64,000 bases of DNA from Phoebastria nigripes (taxonomy: Eukaryota > Chordata > Aves > Procellariiformes > Diomedeidae), in NCBI GenBank assembly GCA_035582835.1, contig JAYKAV010003376.1, positions 2,410,945 through 2,474,944 of the forward strand, in the 5' to 3' direction. The notes beneath the pieces are model-generated. The model worked only from the letters and a program-made list of their open reading frames with translations, was not told the DNA's origin and did not search any database. Within the stretch, counting starts at the first letter, position 1; each line of letters begins with the position of its first letter. A program made the translations under genes and the position numbers. Positions 12,301 to 63,000 of the stretch are shown piece by piece.

Positions 12301-13538
12301 AAAAACATACATACTAGTTGATAACCTATAAAAAACATGAATAAGAAGATCTGCTCAGAAGAACACTTCTTGACTTAATACCCAGAATAAAAATTAGCTT
12401 CAAGGATTAACTTTTCCTTTTATACAGCATTTAACTTTGAAGAATATAATTTATGCTAACCATCCTTTGCAGATTACCTTGCATTTAAACCTGTTCTGGG
12501 GTAAGAGTTAGGGGCTTTGGAATTCTTGGTATGAAATGCAAAGTTAATGCCTTTTGATAAAAAGAACGGTGCAAACACTCTGCAGGAGCATCTTTTTGAT
12601 TTAAGCAAAAGAAATAACTATATTTGCATGCTAGCAACTGATTTATTACAATATGCGCTCTGCACAGACACTTAGCTAAGTAAAAGCTGCAGAGGGGAAT
12701 CTATATAATGAAAAAAAAAAAAAAGTGTGAAAAAGCTTGTACATGTTTCTAGCAGCACAAAGGTATGTACTTACTCAGCAAGAGGGGACCAACCACACTG
12801 CAAACAAACAAAAAAGCCCCCGAACCTCTGTCCTCTCAGTTGGAAAACAAGTAGAAATAACTTCATAAACCTCCTCTTTGCAGCACCAGCCCCTAGAAAA
12901 TATTTGTCTTTAAATAAGGCATTTCAACAACAACTCTGCACACAACAGTGAATGTGCGATTCACTGCACAGACTACATGCACCCTGGCTGTCCACACCAA
13001 GCATTTTTTCCTGGACACAACAGGCCCTGTTCTTGTTCACTAGAGGCACTTTTGCCAGGGTTCTCGCTGCAGACAGACAGACAGAATTCCACCTTTTTAG
13101 CATCTTTTTCCTACCCTTCTGCCACATTAGGGGTAGCTGCCTGTCTAATCAAGAATTCGCGCTGGGTAAGCAGATTGAGGGAGACAGATGGGGCAGAAAT
13201 TCAAGGGGAAAAAGATGAATCACTCCAAACCTCTGTTTTCTGCGCAGGACGGGGCCGTCCCAGGTGTACCACCGAGGCAGGGCTCTGCTATTCCAGAGGA
13301 AAAACTGATGCCCTTGAACTCTCCAGCCTAAAACTGCTTTTTGGTGAGGTTACCTCACTGAAGGGCTTTTGCTAGCTTGTTTGTTTTGGGATTTCTCCCT
13401 GTAGAAGGCTATATACTGCACGCTCTGCTTCCTTTATGATCCCACAGCAAACCATTAGTAAAGGCCCTTGACCTCCCTGCGTTTTCCTCGGCCATCATCT
13501 GAAAAGGCGTCAAAGGTTTTGCGTTGTATATTTTGCCC

Positions 13539-13560
13539 TTTTTTTTTTTTTTTTTTTTTT
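13539..13560. repeat. Poly(T) tract
   Basis: Twenty-two Ts are followed directly by AAATGC. It is simple low-complexity sequence in the convergent interval. Confidence 0.85.
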
Positions 13561-13696
13561 AAATGCTGAATTTAATAGTTCAAACAGTTCTGACAACTTT
13601 TCAAAAAGCTTTGGCTACAGAGCCTGCTACTGGTGTGTGTGAGTATACATACATAGACTTTTTGTGTATATCTATATATACTTTTTTTTTAATATA

Positions 13697-13714
13697 TGTG
13701 TGTGTGTGTGTGTG
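13697..13714. repeat. (TG)9 microsatellite
   Basis: Nine perfect TG units are preceded by an AT-alternating stretch (about 13670-13696). This is a purine-pyrimidine alternating tract typical of vertebrate microsatellites. Confidence 0.9.
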
Positions 13715-16700
13715 ACAGATCATACACTTTCAATAGACATGTAGCAAAGGCAGTACACGTGAGCTTCCTGCTGTTCCTTAGGAATACCAAGAATTATTTG
13801 CATCAGCGATGAGTCCAGCATCATGGAACAGAAACCTGACCCAGGACCCAGGTATCCACAAGCCGTACGAATGACGGCCAAAGCAAATACTAAAACTGTA
13901 ACTGGCCCTGCTGGTCGCTTCTAAAAAAACTTTGCAGCTGCCCAACAGAGGCTGTTGAACCTTGGTAGTGATGACAGCAGTACTGGGTACCGTACCCAAA
14001 TGAAGATGACAGTGAACGTCATCCATATACTGTATCTTCTAGAGTTAAACAACATTGCTTCTCCTCTCTAGAATGATTTATTGAACGCTGCTAACCGTTG
14101 GAGATAAAGTTCCTATTTTGCACCTTCAGGTAGTATCAACAGAGGCAATCTTCAGATGCCTTTACCAAAACGTCAGGAAAAGCACCACATTCACAAACAA
14201 AACACCAGCTCATCCTAGAACTGCACCTGTGACGCTACCAACACCGAGCATGGCCCCTGTGGCTCCAGCACTGCAGGCAAACATCCCATACAGCCTCAGC
14301 GCTAAGGAAGCAGTTCCTTACCTCCACACCCTGTGTGCTGCAGGATAAAAGGGACAGTGAGAGATGAAAACGGTCCAGAGTATTGCTGCTTCTACTCATT
14401 AGCTCTTTCTCACCACATTGCTATATTGCTTTTCAGCCACAGACCTGAAACTGTTGTTACAGTACTTGACTAACATGAGATAAATGTGGTTTTTTTCATT
14501 TATTTTTCTTTTTTGAATTGAAGCACCCCATAAAAGAGAGCACGCAGGGGGGTTGTGACTGCTGTTTTCTATTCGCTGTAAAATAGTCAAGGAGAGACAA
14601 AGCAAGTAGAATTGAACCCAATACATAATTCTAAATAAACATTTTGCCCATGTTTAGCCAGAAAGGAAAGTAAGTAGGTCCAGAGATTTAAAATACCCAG
14701 AAAATAATGGAACACAGCCTAGTCCTACAAAAACATTGTTGAATTTGGAGCAAACACCATACAGAATTTTACCACAGTGCAATGCAGATATTTATTAGCT
14801 CTGTTGCTGTTCATAAATCTTGGAGACAGGGATTGACTGGGCATGTTTTTAAAAGGAAGTATTTGTTTTTGGTTTTTTTTTTTTTTAAACACCTGAAGCA
14901 AACCTAGATAGCATCTTTAAAAAACATTTTATGATGACGAATCATTCAATTAAAATACTTGCCAATACACGCTTTGCTTATAATCTATCACAAAAAGGTA
15001 TTTGCAGANCATAATAAGAAAAGAAGCCAGTTCATTTCTAGTCTGTTCAGGTTTTCCAATCTCGCTCATCAGTGACGTTTCCAACCATTAACCATTTTCC
15101 TGTACAGCAGTAAACAACATGACTCACCTCTTTATCTTTGCCTCTTCCTCCCAGAGGGGGAACTGTGTGGAATGCATTGTTTTGGTCATTTCATATACAT
15201 TTGCTTTGCTGCTGTGTTTTTATGCTTGAGAAGGCAAAGAAATGCATCTCGCAGGCGGAACTGGAGGCCGAGAGCGTTGTATTTAAACTCTTGGGAGTGC
15301 CTTTGGCATTCTGGGACTGACCTCTAGGAAAGCCTTGTTTCACACAGAGGAGCATTACTTGATGCTTCTGTTGGGCCAGAGGCATGTAAGCTGTCAAAGC
15401 TATCATCCCATGGTATTTTAGTAGTCTTGGACCCAGGCCAACTAAAAATACTAAGGCACTCAATACAGAATTTAATGCCGAAAACAGTGTGAAATGGGAG
15501 GAAATATTTGGTATGATTCTGTTCTATGCTGCTGTATTTTATAAAAGGCAAAGTTTCCTAAGGAAAGTTTTGAATGCTGTATCACTGCAGTGTAAACAAC
15601 CTGAGGCTAGGCACTGTCAGAATCGGACAGTCTTTAAACTAACCATCCATGACAGAACGCATTAATTGTAGATCGGAATAGAACTGCGTATCAGTAATAA
15701 ATCAAAGCATGTTCCTACGCTACTGGTTTAGTTGAGCAATCCTGAGTGGGTGTTTCCAAATAATAGTAGTTGTATCATGTTTGTGACTTCATCAAGAAAA
15801 CCTATGACCAGGTTCAGCTTCAGCCCACCGTTCTTCATCCAACAGGTTATCTCATCTAGTGTTATTTATAGGAGCTAGGTGTTGATGTAGTTACACCTTG
15901 TTAGACCTCAGTATAACCTACGGGCTTTTCAGCCCATATCCTCCCTTTAGTTTAATGAGAGACCATACATACACATGGATTCCACATATCAGATCTAATG
16001 ATAAAAGCGATGCTCATTTTACTGCTTTTCTCTTCCTGACCACTACCACTTTTGGACGGCATAGCAGTATCACATGGGGCACCATGGCAATTGCTGCAGA
16101 CATCCAGGAAAACTGAGTATGAATTCTTACCCCCCCTCAGCTACTGGCAGGAAACCGCTTATCAGTGCTACTAAAAAAAAATACATAGAAAAAGAAATAC
16201 AGTTTGTAAGTTTTATGATAAAGGTCCTACCAAGTGCAGAAAACTATTTTCTGCTATATGAGTTAGTAGTTTGCCTTTGGTTAACATCTCTGGCTTTGCC
16301 GAGGACTGCGAAGAGTTGATACCAGCAGTTGTTGGCTGAAGCCCAGTACACAGAGTGGGTTTCTCTAGCATCGGTCAGACAATGCAATGTTTCAAAGCAG
16401 AAGGAAGCGCTGCTTCTGCAAATGAGGTGTTGACTATATCCATCTGAAGTAGTACTTAAGTTTCCTGAATCTTAGGCCATGCTGAAAATCCTTGATTTGT
16501 GATTCCATTAGAGTATCTGCTATTTTCTGGTAGGTGAATATACTGAACGCTGAAGCTGTTTGAGACCTTGCACCAATTGTGCTTTCCCTAATTCATGGTA
16601 CTTGGGACTCCACACTGATGAAGCAATTTACCATTCCGGAGAGCTGCTTCAGGCAGAATGCAGCAGCTTCAGGAGAAGCAATGGTAAAAAAATCCCAGCC

Positions 16701-17388
16701 TTCCAGCCCAGACTGACACCACTGAGTTTTTGATCTCTAGCCACAGAAGAGAATCAAAATGAAGTACATTGATGAACAAAGAGTAACGGTGGGCAATTCA
16801 AAATGTAACACATTGAAAAACATATACAGTGACAATGTACCAGACCTTCCATTCATCCTTTAGCAAGCAAGGTGTTACCTTCCTTCAGTGAGTTCAGAAT
16901 ATTACAGTCTGTAAATCTTTGTCGTTGCATCAGGAAGGTAAATATTTCCTGTTGATTGGGAGCTAAAAAGTCAGAGTGAAAGCACAGACTACTTGATCGT
17001 GGCTAACTACAAAGTCCTCAGCTGAAGCTGGAGATCAGGTCCATGATATGACTGGTGTTTGTGCTTGACCAAAGGTGACTATGAAAATCTCAGGATTGTC
17101 ATCACTGCAAAGAATCAGGGAAGTTGACTGCACATTGCACAGTATGTCCTTTGTGCAATGTATCTAAGATCAGGCAAAACTTGGCTGTGGGTGAAATTTC
17201 AAAGAGCATTTCAGTGGCCTTGAGAGATGAATCTACAGTCGGAAGGACTGTTCACTTTCTGCAAAGTACAATTTATGCTAATTTTCACGGCATTGCTTGC
17301 TTAAAAGATGCTAAGACTGCCAAAATATTTGAAAAGGACACAACTGGAAGAAGAGGCGTTATATGCATGAAATAGAACAAGAATCTTT

Positions 17389-17394
17389 TTTATT
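17389..17394 (-). other. TTC39A: Candidate TTC39A poly(A) signal
   Basis: A minus-strand AATAAA lies about 1.7 kb downstream of the TTC39A stop codon. It is the nearest exact AATAAA I noticed below the stop, so it is a reasonable but unproven 3' end. Confidence 0.35.
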
Positions 17395-19121
17395 CTATGC
17401 AAAGAATGGCTGAATTTTTACACTTAAGTTTTGATGTGCAATATGTAAATAGCGTAACTGTTTATACTGGATTTTATCTGAATTGAGAAATTTATCTGAA
17501 CTGAATTTATCTGAGAAAGTCACTTTAAAAAATGCATTCTTCATCTATGATTTTAACTTGGGAAGACTTTTATAAAGGGTGTCTATTTTTAAGACAATGC
17601 AAGTTCTCCATGTTGAGGAACAGGTGGTTCTGTCTCCTTGCATATTAATTTGCAATTATAAAACAATGTCATTTCCTCAGAGGAGGTAAAAGCAGAGCTA
17701 TAAACTGTCAATTTTCTCTTCTGCTGGGAACAATCACTTTAGAAAGAATATTCACTGTGAGGTACATAGATATGAATCTTCCTGACAAACATCTCCATTG
17801 GAGAAAAAGGGCTGTCAGAAGACCTCCCATCTCCACATATCAGAATGGGTCATGGGGAAGAAGCTCTTTCAAAAGGGAGGTAGAAGTGTGCCCCAAAAAA
17901 CCACAGGCATACAAACATGGAGCTAGCCTGGAGAACGGTAAATATGAGTCAAATATGTGTTACGTCTGACTTCACCAGTTTTGCAGAAAAGCAGCAATTC
18001 TATGGCAGACAGCACTGGAAAGCAGAGCTAGCTCTTTGCTCTATTCTCAAAGCCCCTTACACAGAAATTCCCCCAAAAGAACAATAAAGAGCAAAAAGAT
18101 AAAGGGCTCTCCTTTGTGAAAAGCAGAGCACTGCGCCAAGACAGCCTGCTCCAACCCCAGCTTCTTAACACTGGAAACATGGCCATACGATCTCTTTAAA
18201 CATGGATATCGCAAGTTAGGCAAACCTAAGAACAATTCTTTTAAGAAGGAATTGACTGTCACAGTAACTCTCTATTGCTGTGCAGTCAGAGCAATATTGC
18301 TGCTTCTTAAGTGACCTTCAAGGACTTTGCTTTAAATATGATACAAACTTCAAATCATGTTCGTTCTGATGAAAAAACTGTTTCCTAAGGACCTCCCATT
18401 TTTAAACTTGTCAAAGAAGTGATGCAGTTTCATACTGTCATCACCCTGCCCCCACCAAATCCTTGGGAAATCATTCAGCCGCTACGAGCAGCAGACTTGA
18501 CATGAAAACCAAATTAAAGAAAAAGTCAAGATACTTGCATAAGGGAGACCATTTTTTCACCAGCAGGTCTCTTATAGAAGCAAAAATATGACTAGTAAAA
18601 GCTGGTAAAGAGAAGCTTTCTATGCACAACTGGAAATGCCCTGCTGTTTCTTGTGCACTGAGATTTTCTCACACCGTTTCAGCTAAGTAGGTACTTGGAA
18701 AAAGTGATGCTTCCTTCTCAACTGCTAGCAGTATGAATTCAAATAAACATTTATAGCTAACTGAGATTAAATCCGTGAATCTTTAAAGTTTTGTTGTTTG
18801 GTTTTTTCCAATTGTTCCCCTTTATGTTGTAGCTTAGTAAATGTTGCGAACCCAAGAAAAAAGGCACACATGATTGAAAAATGAATTACACAGATGTAAG
18901 TATTCAAAAAGCCACTGTTGGAAAAACATTTTTCAGGGTTATGGTTGGTTTGAGCGTTTTTTTTGCCATGTTATTACACTAGATTAATGTGTTATGCATC
19001 ACCTTTAAAATTTTAAACAATTTGGTTTCTCACTGACTTGAAAGAGAAGGAAAAATAATTCCGAAGTGTCAGTAATTTTCTGCACCAAAGTTTGCAACAA
19101 ACGACATCAAAGAAGAAAAAG
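17395..19121 (-). other. TTC39A: Probable TTC39A 3' UTR
   Basis: This is non-coding sequence between the TTC39A stop codon and the nearest downstream minus-strand AATAAA. No repeat or ORF of note was seen. The extent is inferred only from that signal. Confidence 0.4.
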
Positions 19122-58627
<39,506 letters not shown>

Positions 58628-58639
58628 TTGTATGCCCAC

Positions 58640-58660
58640 TCAGCATTTGGGCACAAACAT
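58640..58660 (-). CDS. TTC39A upstream ORF (6 codons)
   Basis: ATG TTT GTG CCC AAA TGC TGA lies in the leader, ending nine bases before the TTC39A start. It could lower translation or act through reinitiation. A second upstream ATG (58644-58646) in another frame overlaps the main start. Both are directly seen; any effect is inferred. Confidence 0.45.
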   Translation of the reverse strand: MFVPKC

Positions 58661-58662
58661 CT

Positions 58663-58686
58663 AGCAGCAGCAGCAGCAGCAGCAGC
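58663..58686 (-). repeat. (GCT)8 triplet repeat in the TTC39A leader
   Basis: Eight perfect AGC units on the plus strand are GCT on the transcribed strand. They lie 36 bp upstream of the start codon and probably in the 5' UTR. Confidence 0.9.
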
Positions 58687-58830
58687 ACTCGGTGCTACTT
58701 AACCAGCTCTGAGTGACAGCCACACTGCGAGCGCAGGGTAGGGCAGTGTCTGCCTGTGATACCGTACTCTCTGATTGGTCATTATGGATGATGCGATGAG
58801 AGTTACGAGCATCGCTAGTTCACTTACAAC
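58687..58830 (-). promoter_or_regulatory. TTC39A: Likely TTC39A promoter region
   Basis: This region lies immediately upstream of the first coding exon. It has a CCAAT box on the minus strand (58774-58778) and about seven CpGs in 140 bp, raised against the CpG-poor surroundings. No TATA box at a suitable distance is seen. The transcription start is not determinable from sequence. Confidence 0.4.
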
Positions 58831-59317
58831 ATACTACAAATGAGAGATTTGGAAGCTGGTCCATGACGCATGAAGTTCATATGTCACTGGATACTTACTA
58901 CTAATGTAGAAGTGCTGGCAGCTGCCAGCATATCTTTCATCTACAGACCTGTCTGGGATTGGTGGCAGCATCAGCTATCTTTCATTCAGTACAAACTAGG
59001 CAGAAGTCAAATATCCCTGTAATTACAGCTCTGAAACAACAAAAATTACTGCATGCGGCAGTGGACCACATCGGAAACCTACAAACCAGAATGGAGAGCC
59101 AAATGAGGCCAGCTGAAATGCAGGAGAACTGAGGCATTAAATGCTGCAAATGGGAGAAACAGACAGGCAAGAGAGACAAGAAAGTACTTCTCCCCAGCAA
59201 GGATTCTCCACAAAACAGGCTTCAATCCACCAGCCAAACTGCTGCTTGTTGTTGGTTCCTATAACTTTGGGAGGTAGTGAGACTTGACACGTTCTTTGTC
59301 AAAATCTCTCTTTAATG

Positions 59318-59374
59318 TCACGCGTAATGGGGCTGGCACGTCAGCAGTGCTGGTCCTGTACATAAGAAGGGCAG
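59318..59374 (-). other. Unassigned exon-like interval C
   Basis: A strong acceptor (TTTTGCTGCTTGTAG) opens an interval that reads LPFLCTGPALLTCQPHYA then TGA in phase 0, the phase left by interval B. An ATTAAA follows the stop within 2 bases. In another frame the interval is open to a TAG at 59259. No protein family recognised. It may be the last exon of an unannotated transcript 630 bp upstream of TTC39A. Confidence 0.25.
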
Positions 59375-59640
59375 CTACAAGCAGCAAAAGCAGTCATCTC
59401 TCTCATTACGACAGTCAGGCTGTAGAAGTTGATCAGCTATAATCTACTCAGAAAAGTTGGTTTCTCCAAGAGCATCTAATATTAAAAATTATACATGTCT
59501 CTTGTCCTATACATGGTCTTATTTGTTAGATTACACAAAGCAGTACCAATAACGAAGACATCAACTGCTGAAGGAAGACCCAAAAATGATAAACAAGCGA
59601 AGGATAATTTCAGGAAGATACTCTGAAGACATTAACATAC

Positions 59641-59779
59641 CTGATTAAATCTCCTGCTGTTTTTAATGACATCCCAACCAGGAAAAGCCTGTGCTGCATT
59701 TGGTATAAAAATCATTGTAATANATCCACAGGCTGCCCCGTTAATGACTCCATTACATGTTCCTAACAGCGCTATGTAC
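59641..59779 (-). other. Unassigned exon-like interval B
   Basis: This 139-nt minus-strand interval runs from a good acceptor (TCTCCTGCTGTGGCCCAG) to a GTATGT donor. Only one of the three frames is open. It gives 46 codons: a hydrophobic segment (YIALLGTCNGVINGAACG, ITMIFIP) and then NAAQAFPGWDVIKNSRRFNQ. One N falls in a codon (59723). It looks like a coding exon with a membrane segment, but I cannot name a gene. TTC39A exon 2 is out of phase with it, so it is not an alternative TTC39A coding exon. Confidence 0.35.
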
Positions 59780-62700
59780 CTGGGCCACAGCAGGAGATAA
59801 AAGACATTACTGGGTTTTTTTTTTCCCCAGTTGGGAATAACTACTGCTTACAACTTAAAATTAACCGGGGTGCTTCCGTGGCAGGATCGTGAGCTACTCT
59901 GAAAAGACTATTNATCATCTTCACTAGCTGCTTATACAATTTCTAATTGATACTGTATTTCTCCAAATGGTCTTTAAAGTTCTGTATGGTGAAGGCTCTG
60001 GCTGTTTCTGCCAAGTTCTTCAAGACTTGAGTTGGCAGTTTTTTATTTGAATACCACTTCTCTAGTAACAATTACATGCTCAGACAACATTCNGCATGCA
60101 ACCTCTCTTCCCTCACAAATATCAATGTTTTAACTAAAGAAAATAAATCTAAAAAATTAAGATCTGAAATATTTCCAAATTTAGGCCACGTCCCCCTTGG
60201 TTTTAGAAGCTTCTTTCCTTTTTTGCTTTTTGGTCGCAGGTCTTGTAAAGACAATCATATGGTTCTCATTGTGGTTTTATTATTTATGAAATCATNGTTC
60301 TCTGCCCTGAGAACTGTGACTGGGGGTGCTTCACAAATCATAATTACAGTGTATCCTCTGACTTAAGGTAAGACCTGATCTCCTTACTCCACTGCATCCC
60401 CATTGTCTCAAGTTGGAAGCGCAATTACTTGGGACATCCTAGGCAATGCCCTTTTTACTTAAGCATCAAATCCTTTTTATGCCAACAGCAATACCAAACA
60501 AAATAAATAAGCAGAACTAAGCAAAATTAAATTTCTGAGTATTAATGAAAAGTAAAACACTTNAAAAAGTAAAGAATCGTGATGTTTTCCATGGTCAAAA
60601 GCCAGGGGGAGGGAAGGCTTTTTTGAGCATGGGAGTTACCGTATTTCTGCATAAATTTTATTTCACTGTGTGGATGATATTGAGTGGTCCCTTACTATAA
60701 GTTTGCAGCACATATGCTTCATGATTTGTCATTAGGTTTTATGGATTTCATTAATAAAAAGGATCTTGAATCTTGTATTCTGCAAAATGCTGAACTACTG
60801 ACTCATTTTACCTCAGTAATTATCAGAACTTTGCGAAAAAAGGTTAAGTCTGAAGTTTGTGCCTTTATAGTAATGCTTTTAATAGTAATTCAAGAGCTCC
60901 TTCAGTATTGTGAAACACTGTGAGCAAGTTAAATCATTCACATCCTAAAATATGGATGCATTTCTCTGCCAAATCTACATTATCTGCATAAGTCAGTTGA
61001 GGTAGTGTGCATCGGTAACTTAATTTGGAGGAAGAGAATAAAATACAGAGAGTCAAGCACAACTGAGCTAAACCAGTAATTGATGAGAAACCACCACAGA
61101 GAAGACCAAGTGCTGGTGACTCAGTAGTTGACTCTCTTCTCTCCATTATCAGGAGACTCTTGGAGTGGGGAACAGTGGAAGCACACCCTGTTTTCCCAAA
61201 TATATCCCAAACACATGAAGCAAGTGAGATGCAAGATCAAAGAAACGCATCTAATGGAAAGATTATACTTCCACCCCAAAGAAATTTCACAGCAAAATCT
61301 CTGTAATCATACTAGGGACCTTCTACCTCAGGGGCTTGAACAGCACTAGTGCAATTGGGCTCAATGATGACTGATACTGCTTTCATCTTATACAGAAACA
61401 TCAACAAAGCTACTCCAGTGAATATCAACCTGGGTTCTGGCTTGATAGCTGCAACAATTCTACCTATACTGCACAGCTGGCTTCTGCTCCTGCTGTCCCA
61501 CTGAAACGTTTCTTCTGCAACACAACAGGAACNGTTCGGCACCCAGCCTTACTACATGGAAGGCAAGGAGAACATGGCTGTTCATCTGAAGGGTTACAAT
61601 TGCAGCTCAAGAGTTTCCTCTTAAGTAATTCTGAAGTATTTGCTCTTGATTTTATATTTAACGATTTGGACAACACGGTGTTTTGGCCTCCTTTACTCCC
61701 TTTATATCAAGGGCGCTCTGTGTAACATACAGTTCCAATTTTTACATGACAATGCTAATCTTACGCTATTAAAAGGCAGCACAAACACCCACAGCACTGG
61801 TAGAAAGGACTGGGTTGCACCAACACATATTTTTGCAGCTCTTTTAAGCTACCTGCATCAATAGTGAATANACCTGGCAGCACACCTTACTACAATGATG
61901 GTGGAGAGCTCAGTATGTACAGAGAAACAACAATTAGCATTATATTCTCTCTGTCTTTACAAAGAGATTTAGAGAGGGTGGCTTCTAGCCACGTAGTCAG
62001 AAAAAAAGTAGTAAATTCTTAAACAACTTCTTTATAGAGTATGAAATGGAACTGGAAAGAGATTATTCTCACATGCCCAAAGTGGCTTCATTTTTTCCAA
62101 AAAGGAAGGAGTAGTAAAACCATATTGCTCCCTACAAACACTGTGCCACTCGGGCTACCAAAGCTTCACCAGTGCTAACACTTCAACCATTCACAGATGT
62201 GAGGAGCATCCCAAAGCACATTTCAAAGGTCTGCATTTCGGTTCTTAACAGAAAAACATCTAAGAGTCCTCCAACATAAGAACACAACCTGGCTTGCTGA
62301 TACGCAGGCCACCATGTGTGGTAAGTACTGTCGCTGACACCAGGGTGTTCTTCCCATTGAATGTTTTCAAAAATATCACCACTGAATATAGAAATTCTTG
62401 CCATGACACCACTTTCTGTTCTCATAATGCTGGATAATCACAGAGACGTTAGGAGATACCAGGATACACCTGGGGTTACTTTCTTTAGCCTTTTCAAATT
62501 TGCTAGGTCATTCCTAAATCNATGACTACTACCTTTTGTAACTAGATGACTGCTTTGAGCAACACTGGGTTACAAGTGTTCTGAGCCTNAGACTGAAAAG
62601 ATGTCTACATTCAAAGAAAACAAAAAGTACATCACTTGGGAAAAATTCTTTTCCTCTTTTGCAAACATTGCTAAAACCACATGANATCAGAAATAATCTC

Positions 62701-62878
62701 AGATAAACCATGAAAAGGAGAACCAGTAAGCAGTTCTCACAATAATTTGTTATTCAGTTTTCAGACAATACAGAAATTTTTTCATAATTCGAAAGCAAGT
62801 AAGTTAATGCAAGAAAATTAATTCTACCGTATCCTTTCCTGTTCTATGTGCTAAGCTAGTTAATACCTCAGCATTTAC
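59780..62878. other. Unassigned sequence upstream of TTC39A
   Basis: I recognise no known gene. Two weaker minus-strand exon-like intervals occur (60388-60438 and 61327-61514), with no matching phase to their neighbours. A stretch near 59940-60130 may be an old LINE relic. Single Ns are scattered through. Confidence 0.5.
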
Positions 62879-63000
62879 CTTTTTGTGTTCTTGAACATGT
62901 TTCTGGCCTGTGACTAAGGCTCCTCGGTGCTGCAGAAATGCCATTACTTCTAACAACAAACCAACTGAAAAGGTTTCAATATTCATGTTCTCCAAATATT
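62879..63000 (-). other. Unassigned exon-like interval A
   Basis: This 122-nt minus-strand interval lies between a strong acceptor (TGTTGTGTCTCTATGCAG) and a GTAAAT donor. Only one frame is open, giving 40 codons that include MNIETFSVGLLLEVMAFLQH and RGALVTGQKHVQEHKK. The composition is that of a soluble helical protein. I do not recognise the family. In mammals the next gene on this side is EPS15 on the same strand, but this does not look like EPS15. Confidence 0.35.

Larger units (their letters stand above)
9601..17388. other. Convergent interval between RNF11 and TTC39A
   Basis: I see no supported gene here. The stretch is AT-rich with simple repeats: a pyrimidine tract near 9820-9880, 18 Cs at 10428-10445, Ts at 13539-13560 and (TG)9 at 13697-13714. 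Two minus-strand AATAAA hexamers lie at 12275-12280 and 12295-12300 and could end an extended TTC39A 3' UTR. The longest ORF (12977-13375, plus, 132 codons) has no recognisable domain or splice context. Confidence 0.6.

Noticed and set aside
12977..13375. Longest open frame in the window (132 codons, plus strand) between the two genes
   Set aside because: It has no recognisable domain, no splice context and no poly(A) signal in a fitting place. One ORF of this length is expected by chance in 64 kb of six-frame sequence.
60388..60438. 51-nt minus-strand exon-like interval (17 codons, CTAG acceptor, GTAAGG donor)
   Set aside because: It is too short to carry coding evidence. It fits the exit phase of interval A but not the entry phase of B.
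60684..60923. 79-codon plus-strand ORF with hydrophobic C-terminus
   Set aside because: It begins with GTG rather than ATG, is AT-rich, and has no homologue I recognise and no splice or promoter signal.
61327..61514. Minus-strand 62-codon open stretch between GTTGCAG and a GTAGAA donor
   Set aside because: The donor is weak, its phase does not match intervals A or B, and the residues resemble nothing known. Kept only as a possible part of the unassigned gene.
62231..62320. Plus-strand donor-like ATGTGTG|GTAAGTA with an upstream TTAACAG
   Set aside because: Only a 22-codon frame is open and nothing joins to it on either side; it is likely a chance splice-site pair.
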